DNA from: Medicago truncatula
Taxonomy: Eukaryota; Streptophyta; Magnoliopsida; Fabales; Fabaceae
DNA length: 64,000 nucleotides
Assembly: GCF_003473485.1 (NCBI RefSeq)
Contig: NC_053044.1
Location: forward strand, 31,810,091 to 31,874,090
Direction: 5' to 3'
Below are positions 22,553 through 34,200 of this stretch, piece after piece. The translations under genes were made by a program, and so were the position numbers. The notes below the pieces were generated by a model. That model saw only the letters and a program-made list of their open reading frames with translations, searched no databases and was not told where the DNA came from. Position 1 is the stretch's first letter; each line of letters opens with the position of its first letter.

Positions 22553-23230
22553 ACTTTGTCCTCCGCACGATTTATTAGGAGCTTTGTCCTCCGCACGTTT
22601 AAAGTATATTAATACTTATGATGACGATTGGTACCACATGCATATAAGGAGTCTAAGAGCATTGTCGCATTGTCGTGTCTAAGATGCTATGTTGTTGATG
22701 ATGATTGAATATGTGATTACGTGATAATTGTTTATCAAATATGCAAAGTTGTTTAAGATTGAATATGATGTTAATGTTAATTTATGATTCGAATTACATT
22801 GATTAATATTATTTTGTTATGAAATCTCACCCCTTCTGCTTGAAAATGTTGCCCTTCGTATGGGTAACTTGCAGGTGATCGTGCTTAGTGTGCAGTTTGC
22901 CGTTGTGAGTGGCCTTGCCTCGCTGTGTCGTCTAGGTCGCTCTGATACGTAACGGGATGGGGTTTTATGTTATGCATGCTTCATTCTCTTACGTAACTAA
23001 TATGTTATTTTTATAATATTATCAATTATGATTTGAAATATTTTGATGGGGCCTGCGTGCCGAAACGTTTTATGGATTATGATATAATTTCCGCTGCAAT
23101 GTTTAAGTTATTTGGTTAAATTATTATTTAACTGTTTTGGATTATGTTATATGTGATATCCCGTTGTTTACGATGCTTACTCTGATAAATGTTTTAAGAA
23201 ATTTTTATATTGGGAAAACGGAGTGTTACA
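22553..23230 (+). mobile_element. Ty3/gypsy LTR remnant, copy 3
   Basis: Same as 6923-7600; carried along in segment 3. Confidence 0.6.
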
Positions 23231-24190
23231 GAAACTCCCCCTATAAATACCGCATTCCTCATTCACAATTTCTCATTCATAACGAAGTGGTTCAAGAGGA
23301 ATGCAGTCACTATGCATCTAGGGAGGATTCTCTCTCTTCACTCCAAATTTTTCTAGAGTATTTTTATTTCTTTTATAATTTCTCTTTAGTTACCATGGGT
23401 AACTAAATCTTTTTAGGCTTGGGTTCTAAGATTAACCTCTATTCTGGTTGTTGGATAATTTATGTAAAGTCTTTATTTTAGTTATTTATCTTTATGCTAC
23501 TAGTTTTACTGTTGTTGCGTAAGATTTGTCTACTAAAGCATAATCTACTTAGAATAATTGAACGTGAGTTAACTGTTAATTAATTCCAACAAAATGAATA
23601 GAGATGATTCAAATTATGTTCAATATTTAAGCTAACTGTGTCCTCTATTTAAATTAATTGTTATATATTATAAACCTGATATAGCATAGCCTATATAGGG
23701 CTCACATGAAGCGATCACAATCGATAAAACTATATTCTATAGCTAACGGTTGATCCTACAATACGCTCAATCAATGCAAAAATATGTTGTCACCTATTGG
23801 GTTCATATTTCTATAAATAACTTTGCCACGGCCAAACAGTATTATTTCTCTTTTGTGTTTTTTTCTTTTTATATCATGAAAGGTCAAAATAATGGATATT
23901 TGTTAAAATAAAATAGCATGAATCCTTATCATTGATGAGTTTTTTATATGACCTCCTTACTAAGCATGATAAAGAAACAAATTGAACACATTGATGCATT
24001 TAAGAGATATTTAATAATTATTCTAATTTTAAAAAGTATCTATAATATACATAAAGAAAACTACCTCCTTTCAACACTTTTGGGTTGAATTTTTCTTTCT
24101 AAAAATGTCATCAATTTTCAATACAAATAATACATATAATAAATAGACAAGAATAAATTTAAATATTAAAAAAACGTAACAAATACGATA

Positions 24191-24235
<45 letters not shown>

Positions 24236-24586
24236 TTTTTTTTTCTTTATCATTTAAAAAGTGTAACAAACTAAATGAGTATATTTATATTTAATTTTTT
24301 CCAATTACATCTTTAAACAACTTTTTCTATAATAAAGATTGTTGTTGGTGTTATTGAAATAAATAATCATGTTTAATTTGGTTTGTTATACCTAGAAAGC
24401 AACAAAAATTTATATTTTTAGTTTTAATCAAAATCAAAATTTCATAAAAAAAAAATATAATTCATAATTTTCAAATTTTAACGCGGTAAAAAGAGTGAAA
24501 ATACGGGCACGTAAGTGCCCATCTTTACGCTAATTTTTATAATTGCATAAGTGACTTTTTAGCTGATGAAACGATATCATAATCTT
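23231..24586 (+). promoter_or_regulatory. NCR upstream region, copy 3
   Basis: Matches 7601-8959 with a different (TA)n(TG)n length; TATAAAT follows at 24587-24593. Confidence 0.55.
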
Positions 24587-24636
24587 TATAAATTGTAAAA
24601 CCACATTCTATTTGTTATATGCAAAAGGCGAGAAAT

Positions 24637-24940
24637 ATGGCTAAACTTGTCAAGCTTGTTTATGTTATAATTGTGTTTTATACCCTATTTCTTGTTGCAA
24701 CGGAAATTGTTTGTGAGCTAATTTTTCATACTCTTGAAATTTCCTTTTATTTCTTTTTATCTCGTTTTAGTAACATTATTTTGTTCTTTTTCCTTCAATA
24801 CAGCGGGTATTCCTTGTAACGATGATGTTGATTGTCCACAGACTCTGTGTGAACAGTTAATTGCCGACTTCAAGTATATGATAGATTTTAAGTCGGAGTG
24901 TGTTTCCCGTATGTGTGCATGTACCGGAAGTCCCGTTTAA
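24637..24940 (+). CDS. NCR peptide, tandem copy 3
   Basis: Exons 24637-24712 and 24804-24940; same 70-residue anionic six-cysteine NCR precursor as copies 1 and 2. This is the only one of the three followed by native nuclear DNA rather than plastid DNA, so it probably keeps the original 3' context. The three together give triple dosage of one peptide. Confidence 0.9.
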
Positions 24941-25699
24941 GCTGCACTGGTGGTTGGTTTTGGTTCAAAATGGAACAATGAAAAATACCTTTAATATTGG
25001 GTTGCTTATATATTTTCACCATAGATGTGGAAATCATAATAGGCTATTAATAAAATTATAAATTATACATGTGGCCTTTAAATATCTTTTCTACGTACCC
25101 TTGTTATTAATTAATTACTAAAATCAAAAGAAATTTCCTTCTCAATTACATGTCGTTGAGTTTTCCACCTAGATATGTGTTGTATTTTTTTATCTTATTA
25201 AAATAACATAAAATCTTATTTACTCTCAATCAAAATCAATCTAGAATATAAGGGTGTCTCTATGTACTTCTCTAGGTGTGTGTTTAATTGTTTTTTTTGT
25301 TGCATATATGCAAATATCAAGTCATAAAAACATGTTTTACCTTAATAAACACAACCAGGTGTTACTAAAAAAATATAATCATAAAAACCTATAATGAAAT
25401 ATAGATATACAAATCAAGGATAGAGGGAAAAGAAATATCTTCAAATAATAGATGGAAAATAGTGTTTTATTTCTTTCTTCATTAGGAGATTTTCTAAGCT
25501 AATAGGGTAATTAAAATCTTAAATTTAATCATGCACATTTAAACAAGATGTGTGAAGATGAATTTGCTTCAATCAATTAGAAAGAAAAACAAAGAAGCAA
25601 TGAAAGTTGGGTTTAATTTTACCTAAGATATTATGATATGCATACATAAACATTTTTTACCTACGATATTATGATATGCATACATAAACAAATTTTTTT
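24941..25699. other. 3' flank of NCR copy 3 and native right flank
   Basis: No gene. Shared flank to 25484, then unique AT-rich DNA. A 38-base direct repeat (25622-25652 and 25660-25690, 'attatgatatgcatacataa' core) lies just before the next transposon. Confidence 0.6.
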
Positions 25700-26522
25700 G
25701 GCAAAATTACATTAATAGTGTCCCTTAACTTAATTTTAGGTAACGTTTTGGTCCTTTATCTTATTTTTTTAATCCTTTATCTTTTTAAATGTTAACACTA
25801 TTATCCCTTTTCTACAAAAACCCAACAAATTCATAACAAAAATAAGTTGTTCATCAATAAACCTATATTTTCATCAACAAATACCAAAAACCCAGATATT
25901 TATAAAAATTCCAGAGAGAAAAAAATGCATTCAACTTCAGTTTTTGTTTCACATAAACGTACTGATTATCAAAATTAACAAAAGATATGAATAAGTGTTC
26001 TGAGGGTAGGTGCATTTAGCACACAAAACCAACACTCCAAAACCATTAAGCATTCAAAACCCAAAAGCAATAATAAGCTCCAGGTTTGTAATTCAGAACT
26101 CTCTCTTTCACAAAGGCAAAGTGGCAGTAAGGCAAATTGACAGTAAGGGTTTGAGTTTATTTAATTGAGAGAAGTGGGTTGATAGATGGTGGTGATGTTG
26201 TTGGGGAAGAGCTGAATTGGTGTAGGTTGTATAAGAGGTTGGAAATGTGATTCATTTTCAGCATGAAATGATGATAGAGCGCACAAATATGATATAGGAA
26301 AACAGAAATGGTGAAGGGGATTTTATGAAGATATGTATTTCTGGGTTTTATTATGATGAAGATATGAGTTTTTTGTTATGAATTTGCTGGGTTTTTGTAG
26401 AAAAAGGATAATATTGTTAACATTTAAAAAGATAAAGGATTGAAATGGGAAGAAAAAAAATAAGATAAAGGACCAAAACATTACCTAAAATTAAGTTAAG
26501 AAATTATTAGTGTAATTTTGCC
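25700..26522. mobile_element. Non-autonomous DNA transposon with ~145-bp terminal inverted repeats (Mutator-like)
   Basis: Both ends start GGCAAAATTAC and the two termini match as inverted repeats for roughly 145 bases ('ggtcctttatcttatttttt' and its complement). The flanks carry an 8-base direct repeat, ATTTTTTT; a 9-base one cannot be excluded in this T-run. Long inverted repeats and a GG..AATTAC terminus suggest a Mutator-like element. The inside has no transposase. Confidence 0.75.
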
Positions 26523-26846
26523 ATTTTTTTACATAAGATTAATTTTCATATACTATTAGGACTCGTTTAATTGGTTATGATAAGAGATAGATAAGATAAT
26601 TGTACCATATTCGACCTTAATTCAATGTTTGATGAGACAACAACATAATTAATTCTAAGATTCTTTTCCCACAACATGTAAGACAAGATATAATAGTTTT
26701 ATTCTCCCAATGTACATTAAAACCCTTATGTGAGGCTTAAGAGAGATACAAGTAAATGTTGAGAAAGTGTCTCAATCAGGGGTGAAGTTATAAGGGAGAC
26801 CAGCATAGACCATAACCCCCTTCAAACTATTTTCTATTTTTTTAAT
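26523..26846. other. Intergenic, nothing recognised
   Basis: AT-rich unique sequence between a transposon and an RNase H-like relic; I see no gene or repeat here. Confidence 0.5.
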
Positions 26847-27130
26847 TTGTTTATACTGGTGGGTATTACTGCTAATTGTTTGCAAGTCTTTTTATTATCA
26901 GATTCAAAGGTTGCAGAAGCCTTAGCTATGCGGAAGGTTTTGGAATTTATGAAAGACATGTCTTTTCTGAATCTTATAGCAGAATCAAATGCTTCTAATA
27001 TGGTCTTGGTGTTAAATGCTCTCCAACAATATGGTCTTTAATGTATGTCTTCGTAGTTTAAATTTTAAGCATGTTAAGCGTGAAGCCAACCAAAGCTGCT
27101 CACTATTTAGCTAAATAGTATGATCTTCAT
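26847..27130 (+). pseudogene. RNase H-like (RVT_3) domain relic
   Basis: The plus strand encodes a stretch like the plant RNase H-like/RVT_3 domain (AEALAMRKVLEF... then LIAESNASNMVLVLNAL), ending at a stop at 27041. A following part reading roughly KHVKREANQ, the usual end of this domain, continues out of frame, so the copy is broken. Such domains occur at the 3' end of plant LINEs and in stand-alone RNase H-like genes; which one this was is not clear. Confidence 0.6.
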
Positions 27131-27307
27131 AATTTAGATTGCATATGAATCGAAAATATTCTGTCTTATATTTATGCAATCTTGACATTTGATTTATTGG
27201 TAAACTTTTTATTAATAAAATTTTCTTTTAACTTAAAAAAAAGGGCGGAGGGAGTGATTCTCTTTAATGAAATTTTCAATTCTCTCTCTTTGGTCTTGTC
27301 AAACGAA

Positions 27308-27570
27308 TACTCCATTTGTCCCATATTATTTGACACAATTGACTTCATTACATATGTCAATGCACAACTTTAATCTTAAATATCTTTAATAATCTATTAG
27401 AAAAAATTATATAAAAAAATTAATATTTTAAAAATATTCATCAAGATGAATTCAACAACATCTTATATGCTAACATTTGTCTTTGTATATTAGTAAAAAA
27501 TATGATTAAAACATGTTATATGAATAGTACACATTTTTAAAGTAGGTCATTTAAAATGGGACAGAAGGTT
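27308..27570. mobile_element. Decayed Stowaway-like MITE
   Basis: It begins TACTCCATTTGTCCCATA and ends AAATGGGACAGAAGG, partial inverted matches of each other and of the Stowaway consensus TACTCCCTCCGTCCC. AT-rich and non-coding between. Edges are approximate. Confidence 0.5.
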
Positions 27571-27600
27571 AGAAAATATGAGAAACGCTTGATGAGAATG

Positions 27601-27785
27601 TTAACTTGTGCCCTCAAGGCACAAGTTAAGAAACCAAAGATAAAAATATTTTGTTGGAAATTGTACATTTAATGTTCTAGTCCTATAAATTTAAAATATT
27701 ATCTTTTCAAGATATAATTTATGATTTAATTCTATTTTTAGATTCCTAACTTATCTTGTGCCCTTAGGGCACAAGGTGACGCTAC
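27601..27785. mobile_element. Short inverted-repeat element (TTAACTTGTGCCCT type)
   Basis: It opens with 'ttaacttgtgccctcaaggc' and closes with 'cttgtgcccttagggcacaa', AT-rich between. A related decayed copy lies at about 30355-30520 ('cttgtacctt' to 'atggacacaagttaac'). Probably a MITE; family not recognised. Confidence 0.45.
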
Positions 27786-28186
27786 CCTTTTTTATTTTCT
27801 CATTTACGTGTTATGACTTAAACATTTTCTTCATCTAATTTTTTTTTCAAGTTATCATTTACCCGCACAACACATTTTCTTCTTTAAAAAGATTTAAACC
27901 TAAAGCCTTTAAGCCAAAACCAATTCAAAACTCTCTCACCGTTGTCGAGTCTTGGTCTTCCTAAATGATCCTTTTCCTACACTACACACTTTTAGTGAAA
28001 GCCTAAGATTATAGGAAAACATTAATTACTTAATATAAAAGTTGAAAACTTTAGAATTCTTAATCTCAAAACCTATGAAATTGTGGCCAGCAAGATTGAT
28101 TACGTGAAGGTCATATATATTGTTGTCTTCTTGATACACAGTATCAAATAAAGTCAAAAGTTAGGTTTGTGGTGGGAAGCCTCTGA
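27786..28186. other. Intergenic, nothing recognised
   Basis: AT-rich DNA with no convincing gene or repeat. Confidence 0.5.
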
Positions 28187-28346
28187 CACTACTAAAAAAA
28201 TAAAAATTAGTGAGGGAAATTTAGTGAGGGAAAACGTGAAATCCTTCTCTAATTCCGTCACTAAATTTTGCGACCAACGAATTTGTGAGAGATTTTATTT
28301 TTTCCGTCACTAATTTTCCTCTCTGATTTTACTTTTTCTAGTAATG
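28187..28346. mobile_element. CACTA-type MITE, 160 bp
   Basis: It begins CACTACTAAAAA and ends TTTTTCTAGTAATG, inverted copies with one mismatch inside the CACTA signature. The flanks carry the 3-base target repeat TGA (28184-28186 and 28347-28349), the size expected for CACTA elements. Internal sub-terminal repeats ('ttagtgagggaaa') also fit. Confidence 0.8.
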
Positions 28347-28980
28347 TGACGTAGGAGAATGAAAAATTCTACTACGTAAATTTCTCATTTGTGTTGGGAT
28401 TTGGTGTAGTTAGTTATAATTTTGATGTAAATTTGATGTGCCTGATTAAATATATGTTTTGTTTCACTATATTGATTTTTATATTCTCGCACTTAAGAGA
28501 CATGGAATAGAATCATATGTAGATGTTAATTGTGAGACGTTAAACTACATTTACAATCACCCAACAATATTATAAGGTAATTCTATTTTATCGGTTAACC
28601 GAATGATACATCAGAAGTTAAAAGATAAACTATATCTCTCGTTATTCCATACATCAATATGTATGGTGAGCGATATGTGATGGTATAACTGAAACACTAC
28701 AAGTATGTAATGGATGAAGGAAATACATTAGAGGATTATCTAGTGAAACTTAAATTACTACTTTTTTATCTTGATACTTTTATCATCTACTACGTTGCTA
28801 CTCAAAGAACTAATTTTCACAAAGTCTTAGCTTAAAGTATGTAGCTTATAATATTGACATTACTGCAAAGCTGGAGGATACTTTCAATCTGATACAAGGA
28901 ATTTTCCATTAACAAACAAGAAGAAACCAGAATCATTAAATTGCAAGAAATTTCGATTATATTCATGAAGGCATCAATGT
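28347..28980. other. Intergenic, nothing recognised
   Basis: AT-rich DNA. I see no gene, RNA or clear transposon end. Confidence 0.5.
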
Positions 28981-29440
28981 TTAAACTGATATAGCAAGCC
29001 TATATAGGGCTCACATGAAGCAATCACAATCAATAAATAATATTGTATAGCTAACATTGATCGCACAATACGTTCAATAAATACTTTGCCACGGCCAAAC
29101 AATATTATTTCTCTTTTGTGTTTTTTTACTTTCTTATCATGAAAGTTCAAAATAATGGATATTTGGTAAAATAAAATAGAACAAATTCTTATGATTGAGG
29201 AGTTTTTTATATGACCTCCTTACTAAGCATGATAAAGAAATAAATTGAACACATTGATGCATTTAAGAGATATTTAATAATTATCCTAATTTTAAAAAGG
29301 TATCTATACTGTACGTAATGAAAACTACCCCTTTTTGAATTTTTCTTTCTAAAAATACCCTCAATTTTTAATACAAATAACACATATAATAAATAGACAA
29401 GAATAAATTTAAATATTAAAAACACATAACAAATACGATA

Positions 29441-29501
<61 letters not shown>

Positions 29502-29850
29502 TTTTTTTTTTTATCATTTAAAAAGTGTAACAAACTAAATGAGTATATTTATACTTAATTTTTCCCAATTATATCTTTAAACAACTTTTTCTATAATAAA
29601 GATTGTTGTTGGTGTATTGAAATAAATAATCATGTTTAATTTGGTTTGTTATAACTAGAAAGCAACAAAAAATTATATTTTTAATTTTAATCAAAATCAA
29701 AATTTCATAAAAAAAAAAATATAATTCATAATTTTCAAATTTTAACGCGGTAAAAAGAGTGAAAATACCGGCACGTAAGTGCCCATCTTTTCGCTAGATT
29801 TTATATTTGCATAAGTGGCTTTTTAGCTGATGAAACGATATCATAATCTT
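28981..29850 (+). promoter_or_regulatory. NCR upstream module of the 29900 gene
   Basis: Diverged copy of the 8041-8959 module with the same order of blocks: 'gcctatatagggctcacatg' near 28998, 'tatgacctccttactaagc' near 29211, a long (TA)n(TG)n at 29446-29500, and 'ggtaaaaagagtgaaaatac' near 29748. TATAAAT follows at 29851-29857. Confidence 0.55.
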
Positions 29851-29899
29851 TATAAATTGTAAAACCACATTCTATTTGTTAAATGCAAAAGGCAAAAAT

Positions 29900-30205
29900 A
29901 TGGCTAAACTTGTCAAGTTTGTTTATGTTATAATTGTGTTTTATACCCTTTTTCTCGTTGGAACAGAAATTGTTTGTGAGCTATTTTTTCATCCTTTTCA
30001 AATTTCCTTTTAATTCTTTTTATTCCATTTTAGTAACATTATTTTGTTATTTTTCTTCAATACAGCGGGTCATGCTTGTACCGTTAATGCTGATTGTGAA
30101 CAGAGTATGTGTGATCCGTTTTGTGTCGGAGGTTATCATTTTACGCCGATTTGTGTTATCGGTTGGTGTGTTTGTGTCGGAAATCGGGTTGCTCCGGTTT
30201 TATGA
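29900..30205 (+). CDS. NCR peptide with seven cysteines
   Basis: Exons 29900-29975 and 30066-30205 with a 90-base intron; product 71 residues. The 25-residue signal peptide (MAKLVKFVYV...) is near identical to the tandem copies, while the mature part has diverged strongly (GHACTVNADCEQSMC...), the usual pattern in this family. It has seven cysteines: the six-cysteine frame plus one extra four residues after the third. An odd count leaves one thiol unpaired or allows a dimer. TATA at 29851. Net charge about -2. The single open frame through the intron is not the product. Confidence 0.82.
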
Positions 30206-30818
30206 ATAATTATATAGTTTCCATATATATGTGGAAATCATAATAAGCTATTAATAAAATTTATAAATTATACATGTGACTTTTAAATATCTTTTTCACC
30301 CTTGTTATGATTTAAATACTAAAATCAAAAGAAATTTCCTTCTCAATTTTGGATAGGATTAACTTGTACCTTAGAATACATGTCAAGAAAACCTAAAAGA
30401 AGAAATATTCTTTAAAATTTTGTGCATTCAATACATTAAAAAGTTAAAGATTAAATGTAATGCACACATTTCAATAAACTATTTGTTTATTTGATTCATT
30501 GTGTCTTATGGACACAAGTTAACATTTATATATATATATATCCTTGAGTTTTAGCGAAGAAATGAAAAAGGTTATCCCATTGTTGTCCTCTCAATCCTAC
30601 AATTTCTTGATCGACTGAAAATTTTATCTAGATATGTGTTGTATTTTTTTATCTTATTAAAATAACATAAAATCTTATTTATTCTCAATCGAAACCAATC
30701 TAGAATATATGGGTTGAAAATTTTCGAGTGCTATTTGGAATGTGAACATGAGTTCTGTTGATACTCCAAAGATAGAAATTTGGGTTAAAAACTTTTTTTT
30801 TTTAATAATTAAGCAAAT
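30206..30818. other. 3' flank of the 29900 NCR gene
   Basis: Partly homologous to the flanks of the tandem NCR copies, interrupted at about 30345-30535 by a decayed inverted-repeat element related to 27601-27785. No gene. Confidence 0.5.
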
Positions 30819-30820
30819 TA

Positions 30821-31321
30821 TAGTAGAAACTCTTTAAATTAATACTCGGTAAATTAATAAACTCTCTAAAATAATAAATTTATCCGGTCCCGACTTAAGC
30901 CAATGTAAAAAATTGAAAAATTCAATGAAATAATAAGATAATAATTTTTCGAGAGATCCCTTTATAATTTTTGGTCCCAATAAAATCATAAATTAATAAT
31001 TCATAGAAACTGAAGAAAAAAAAATATTACACTCTATTGAAATATGATTCAATAGTTGTCTGTTTTCCTTTAAGTTCAAAAATCATTATTGATTTCCAAT
31101 GAATATGAACACAGTAGTTACTAATTTACGTTGAGCCCCAAGATTCGCTGCAACGTAATTCTAAGAGACATAGACTAATTTGCCTTTTTGTTTGGTATGT
31201 ACAGTATAATTACTTAAAAACTCTTTAAATTAATAATTATTAATTTATCTATAAATTAATAACTCTCTAAATTAATAAATTTATCCGGTCCTGACATTAT
31301 TAATTTATAGAGTTTCTACTG
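30821..31321. mobile_element. MITE-like element with TAGTAGAAACTC ends (TA target)
   Basis: The left end reads TAGTAGAAACTCTTTAAATT and the right end AATTTATAGAGTTTCTACTG, imperfect inverted repeats flanked by TA. Internal blocks ('aatttatccggtcc') recur twice, suggesting two overlapping or rearranged copies. A TA target suggests the Tc1/mariner group; no transposase is present. Confidence 0.55.
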
Positions 31322-32580
31322 TATATTAAAGAAACAACAAACAGCCCCTCAAACACAAAGTGTGCTAAAGGTAACGGTTAAAAGTTTAAAATACAATACA
31401 GTCAGGCTACCAACAGCCAAAGAAGCAAACAAAATTACAAAGCAGCTTGACAACAACATAAAGGATTTTGTCTCCAAATGGGATAGTCAAAGTTGAATGT
31501 AATGTAGTTCGCTTTCAACCATCAATATATTTGGAGCTTAACCTTTTCAAGAAGTCCTATAAGCTGATCAAAATGATTATTAAAATTCTACCGTTACGGT
31601 CTTTCCAGATAACAAATAAGACCGAAATCCAAATAATAGAGAGTGATGTCCTTGGGTTAAAAACTTGAATTTCAGTTTTTTATTTTACAAAATTAAAAAA
31701 AAAAATTAGGAGGTGTATTTTTAAATATTATTATCGTTGAAATAAAAACATTATTTTTTTTGTCTCAAAATGGAATTTTTAAAATTTAATTTAACGTGTT
31801 AAACCTATCCATACGTTGTTTATCTAAAAAAACATAGGAGTATATTTTAATTATATTTTTTTAACGGAGGTGAATATTTAATTAATATTACCATTAGAAT
31901 AAAAACTAATAAAAGCATGATTTTATCCCCTTAAAGACATTATTTTATTTATATCAAAATGGTATTTTTAAATTTAATTTTAGTATTTTAAACATTCCAA
32001 AACGGATTTTAAAGATAATTCAACTACTTTGAACCAATACGATTTGAATATTCATCAACCAATTTATTTTATATTTTGTTCCGGTTTGAAACTTGATTCT
32101 GGATCTGTTTTCAAACATGCTCATGCCGAATTCGGAAATGTTGAAACTAAGGGTGAAAATTGAAATGTGAAAAAAGTTAAATGGCAAAAAGAGCAAAATT
32201 GAAATTATTGATGTTTTGTAGAGTGTCCAATATCTAATCTTCACCGCACAAATTAGTAAACTATATATCCATGGCTGATATTAAATTGGTTCAGTATGAA
32301 CCCATAAATTCATGAGTCCAAAATTATACGAAACTTGTGTCAGCATGATGACATAGATTCTAAGAGCAACAAATCCAAAAGAGTACACAAACATCTTGTT
32401 TTTTTGTCAAACGAGCTTATAAGTTATAAGGTAAAAGCTAAAAGCTCTTTTTTGGGGTTAATTAAACAGACTCTTAGAATATTTTTTGAGCTGAAGTTTA
32501 GTTATTGTTTTGGCATCCAATAATTGTATTTTTTTATTTTTTTCAATTTCTAATTAACCTTACTACATATTGCATTTTCT
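31322..32580. other. Intergenic, nothing recognised
   Basis: AT-rich DNA with several short open frames that resemble no known protein. Stretches around 31690-31960 contain loosely repeated 'aaaacattattt' sequence. No gene supported. Confidence 0.45.
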
Positions 32581-32871
32581 TTGAGTATAGCATAGCCTAT
32601 ATAGGGCTCACATGAAGCAATCACAATCAATAAATCATATTATATAGCTAAAATTGATCCTACAATACGTTGAATCAATGAAAAAATATGTTGTCACCTA
32701 TTGGTTCACATTCTATAAATAACTTTGCCACGACCAAACAATATTATTTCTCTTTTGTGTTTTTTTCTTTTCTTATCATGAAAGGTCAAAATAATGAATA
32801 TTTGGTAAAATAAAATAGAAAAAATTATTATAAAATCACATTCTATTTTTTACATGCAAAAGGGGAGAAAC
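32581..32871 (+). promoter_or_regulatory. Short NCR upstream module of the 32872 gene
   Basis: Contains the 'gcctatatagggctcacatg' block (about 32595) and the next ~200 bases seen before the other NCR genes, but lacks the part with the (TA)n tract. TATAAAA lies at 32829-32835, 43 bases before the ATG. Confidence 0.55.
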
Positions 32872-33151
32872 ATGTCTAAACTTGTCAAGTTTATTTATGT
32901 TGTAATTATGCTTGTTACCCTATTTCTTGTTGCAAAAGAAGTTGATTGTGAGCTATTTTTTCATCCTTTTCAAATTTCCTTTAATTTTTCTATTTTGTTT
33001 TAGTAACATTATTTTGTTCTCTTTCTTCATTACAGCGGGTGTTCTTTGTAATGGAGATGTCGATTGTCCACAGACTATATGTAATCGATTTTCTAATTTT
33101 AATCCAAGGTGTAATTTAGGTTATTGTATATGTGTCAGAATGATGACATAG
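32872..33151 (+). CDS. NCR peptide, six cysteines
   Basis: Exons 32872-32947 and 33036-33151 with an 88-base intron; product 63 residues. Signal peptide MSKLVKFIYV..., mature part with cysteines C-X5-C-X4-C-X9-C-X4-C-X1-C, close to the classic six-cysteine NCR spacing. The NGDVDCPQT stretch is shared with the tandem copies, so this is their near relative; it lacks their long X16 loop. Net charge is about +1. The short upstream module may be the minimal promoter. Confidence 0.88.
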
Positions 33152-34200
33152 ATTATGATAGCAAAAATATTATTTATAGATTCTTTTCTCTCTTAATTTT
33201 AAAGATATTTCAATGGGCTGCAATTTAGACATATTGCATTTTCTTTTCAACCTTACTAAATATAAGTGTATCAATAATGGCTATGTTGAAAAATTATTTC
33301 TATCTCAACAGTATTGTTACACTTATAATTTTTTTAATATTTTTTTATATTTGTTTTAGTATTTTTTATAATGTTTATGTTTGTGTTTATATTGGGTTCA
33401 TTTTTGTTTAGCATGTACTCCTTATTCAATTGGGCTTATTTTTATTGGGTCCAGTTCGGTTAATCAAGTTCCATTTCTTTATTTAACATTTTGATTTATT
33501 TTTAATAAACTTGGTTCATGTTGATGCAAAAGAATTGATAAAAAATAAAAAAATAAAAAAAAAACATTGATACAAGAGAATATACCCATTATTTTGTTTT
33601 GTTACATATTGTTTGCTAGCTGACTTAAAAAGAAAATATTTAATCAAAGTTGTTGAATGTATTTGTTTATGCAAATTTTAATTATGTTAGTAGTAAATTA
33701 AGTTACTTAAAGTATAATTTAGTCTCTAAGTGAGACTATAACACATTATTTATTAACCATTGATACACAATATTAATATATGTCTATTTTTTTTTTGAAA
33801 CATTTATTATATGTCTAATTGATACTGTAATTTTGTTTTTAAATGCTGCTACAACTAAATAGTAAGTACAATAAATTGTAAATTCTAAGGGTTAAATATA
33901 TTTTTTATCCCTCTAAATATACAAACTTTCATTTTTAGTCCTTTTAAAAAATTTCATTGAATGAAAATGATCCCCCTAAAATTTTCTGTCTTCAAAATTG
34001 AAAGGTGGTATTTCACGACTTAAAAGAGAATCGTTATAAATAATTATTAGTATTTTGATTTAATATATTTTTATATTAAAGTGTAATAAAAGCTATAATA
34101 AATTAACTATAAACAAAATGTGTGTGTGGGGGAGGCACTCGGGTGAGAACACTTTGTTATTGTGAGAAATAAAATTGATTATATCGTTTGATTAAAAAAT
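33152..34200. other. Intergenic; legume repeat end near 33886-34010
   Basis: AT-rich, no gene. The 33886-34010 stretch ('gggttaaatatattttttat', then 'catttttagtcc') looks like the end of a common legume transposon; its partner end is not obvious nearby. Confidence 0.4.

Larger units (their letters stand above)
20837..25484 (+). repeat. Tandem segment, copy 3
   Basis: Third copy, 7816 bases after copy 2. It matches the others up to 'cttcatta' at 25484, then continues into unrelated nuclear DNA instead of plastid DNA. This is the ancestral right edge of the segment. Confidence 0.92.

Noticed and set aside
5204-25484. Three independent copia insertions upstream of three NCR genes
   Set aside because: All three share identical truncated edges and flanks, which only segmental duplication explains.
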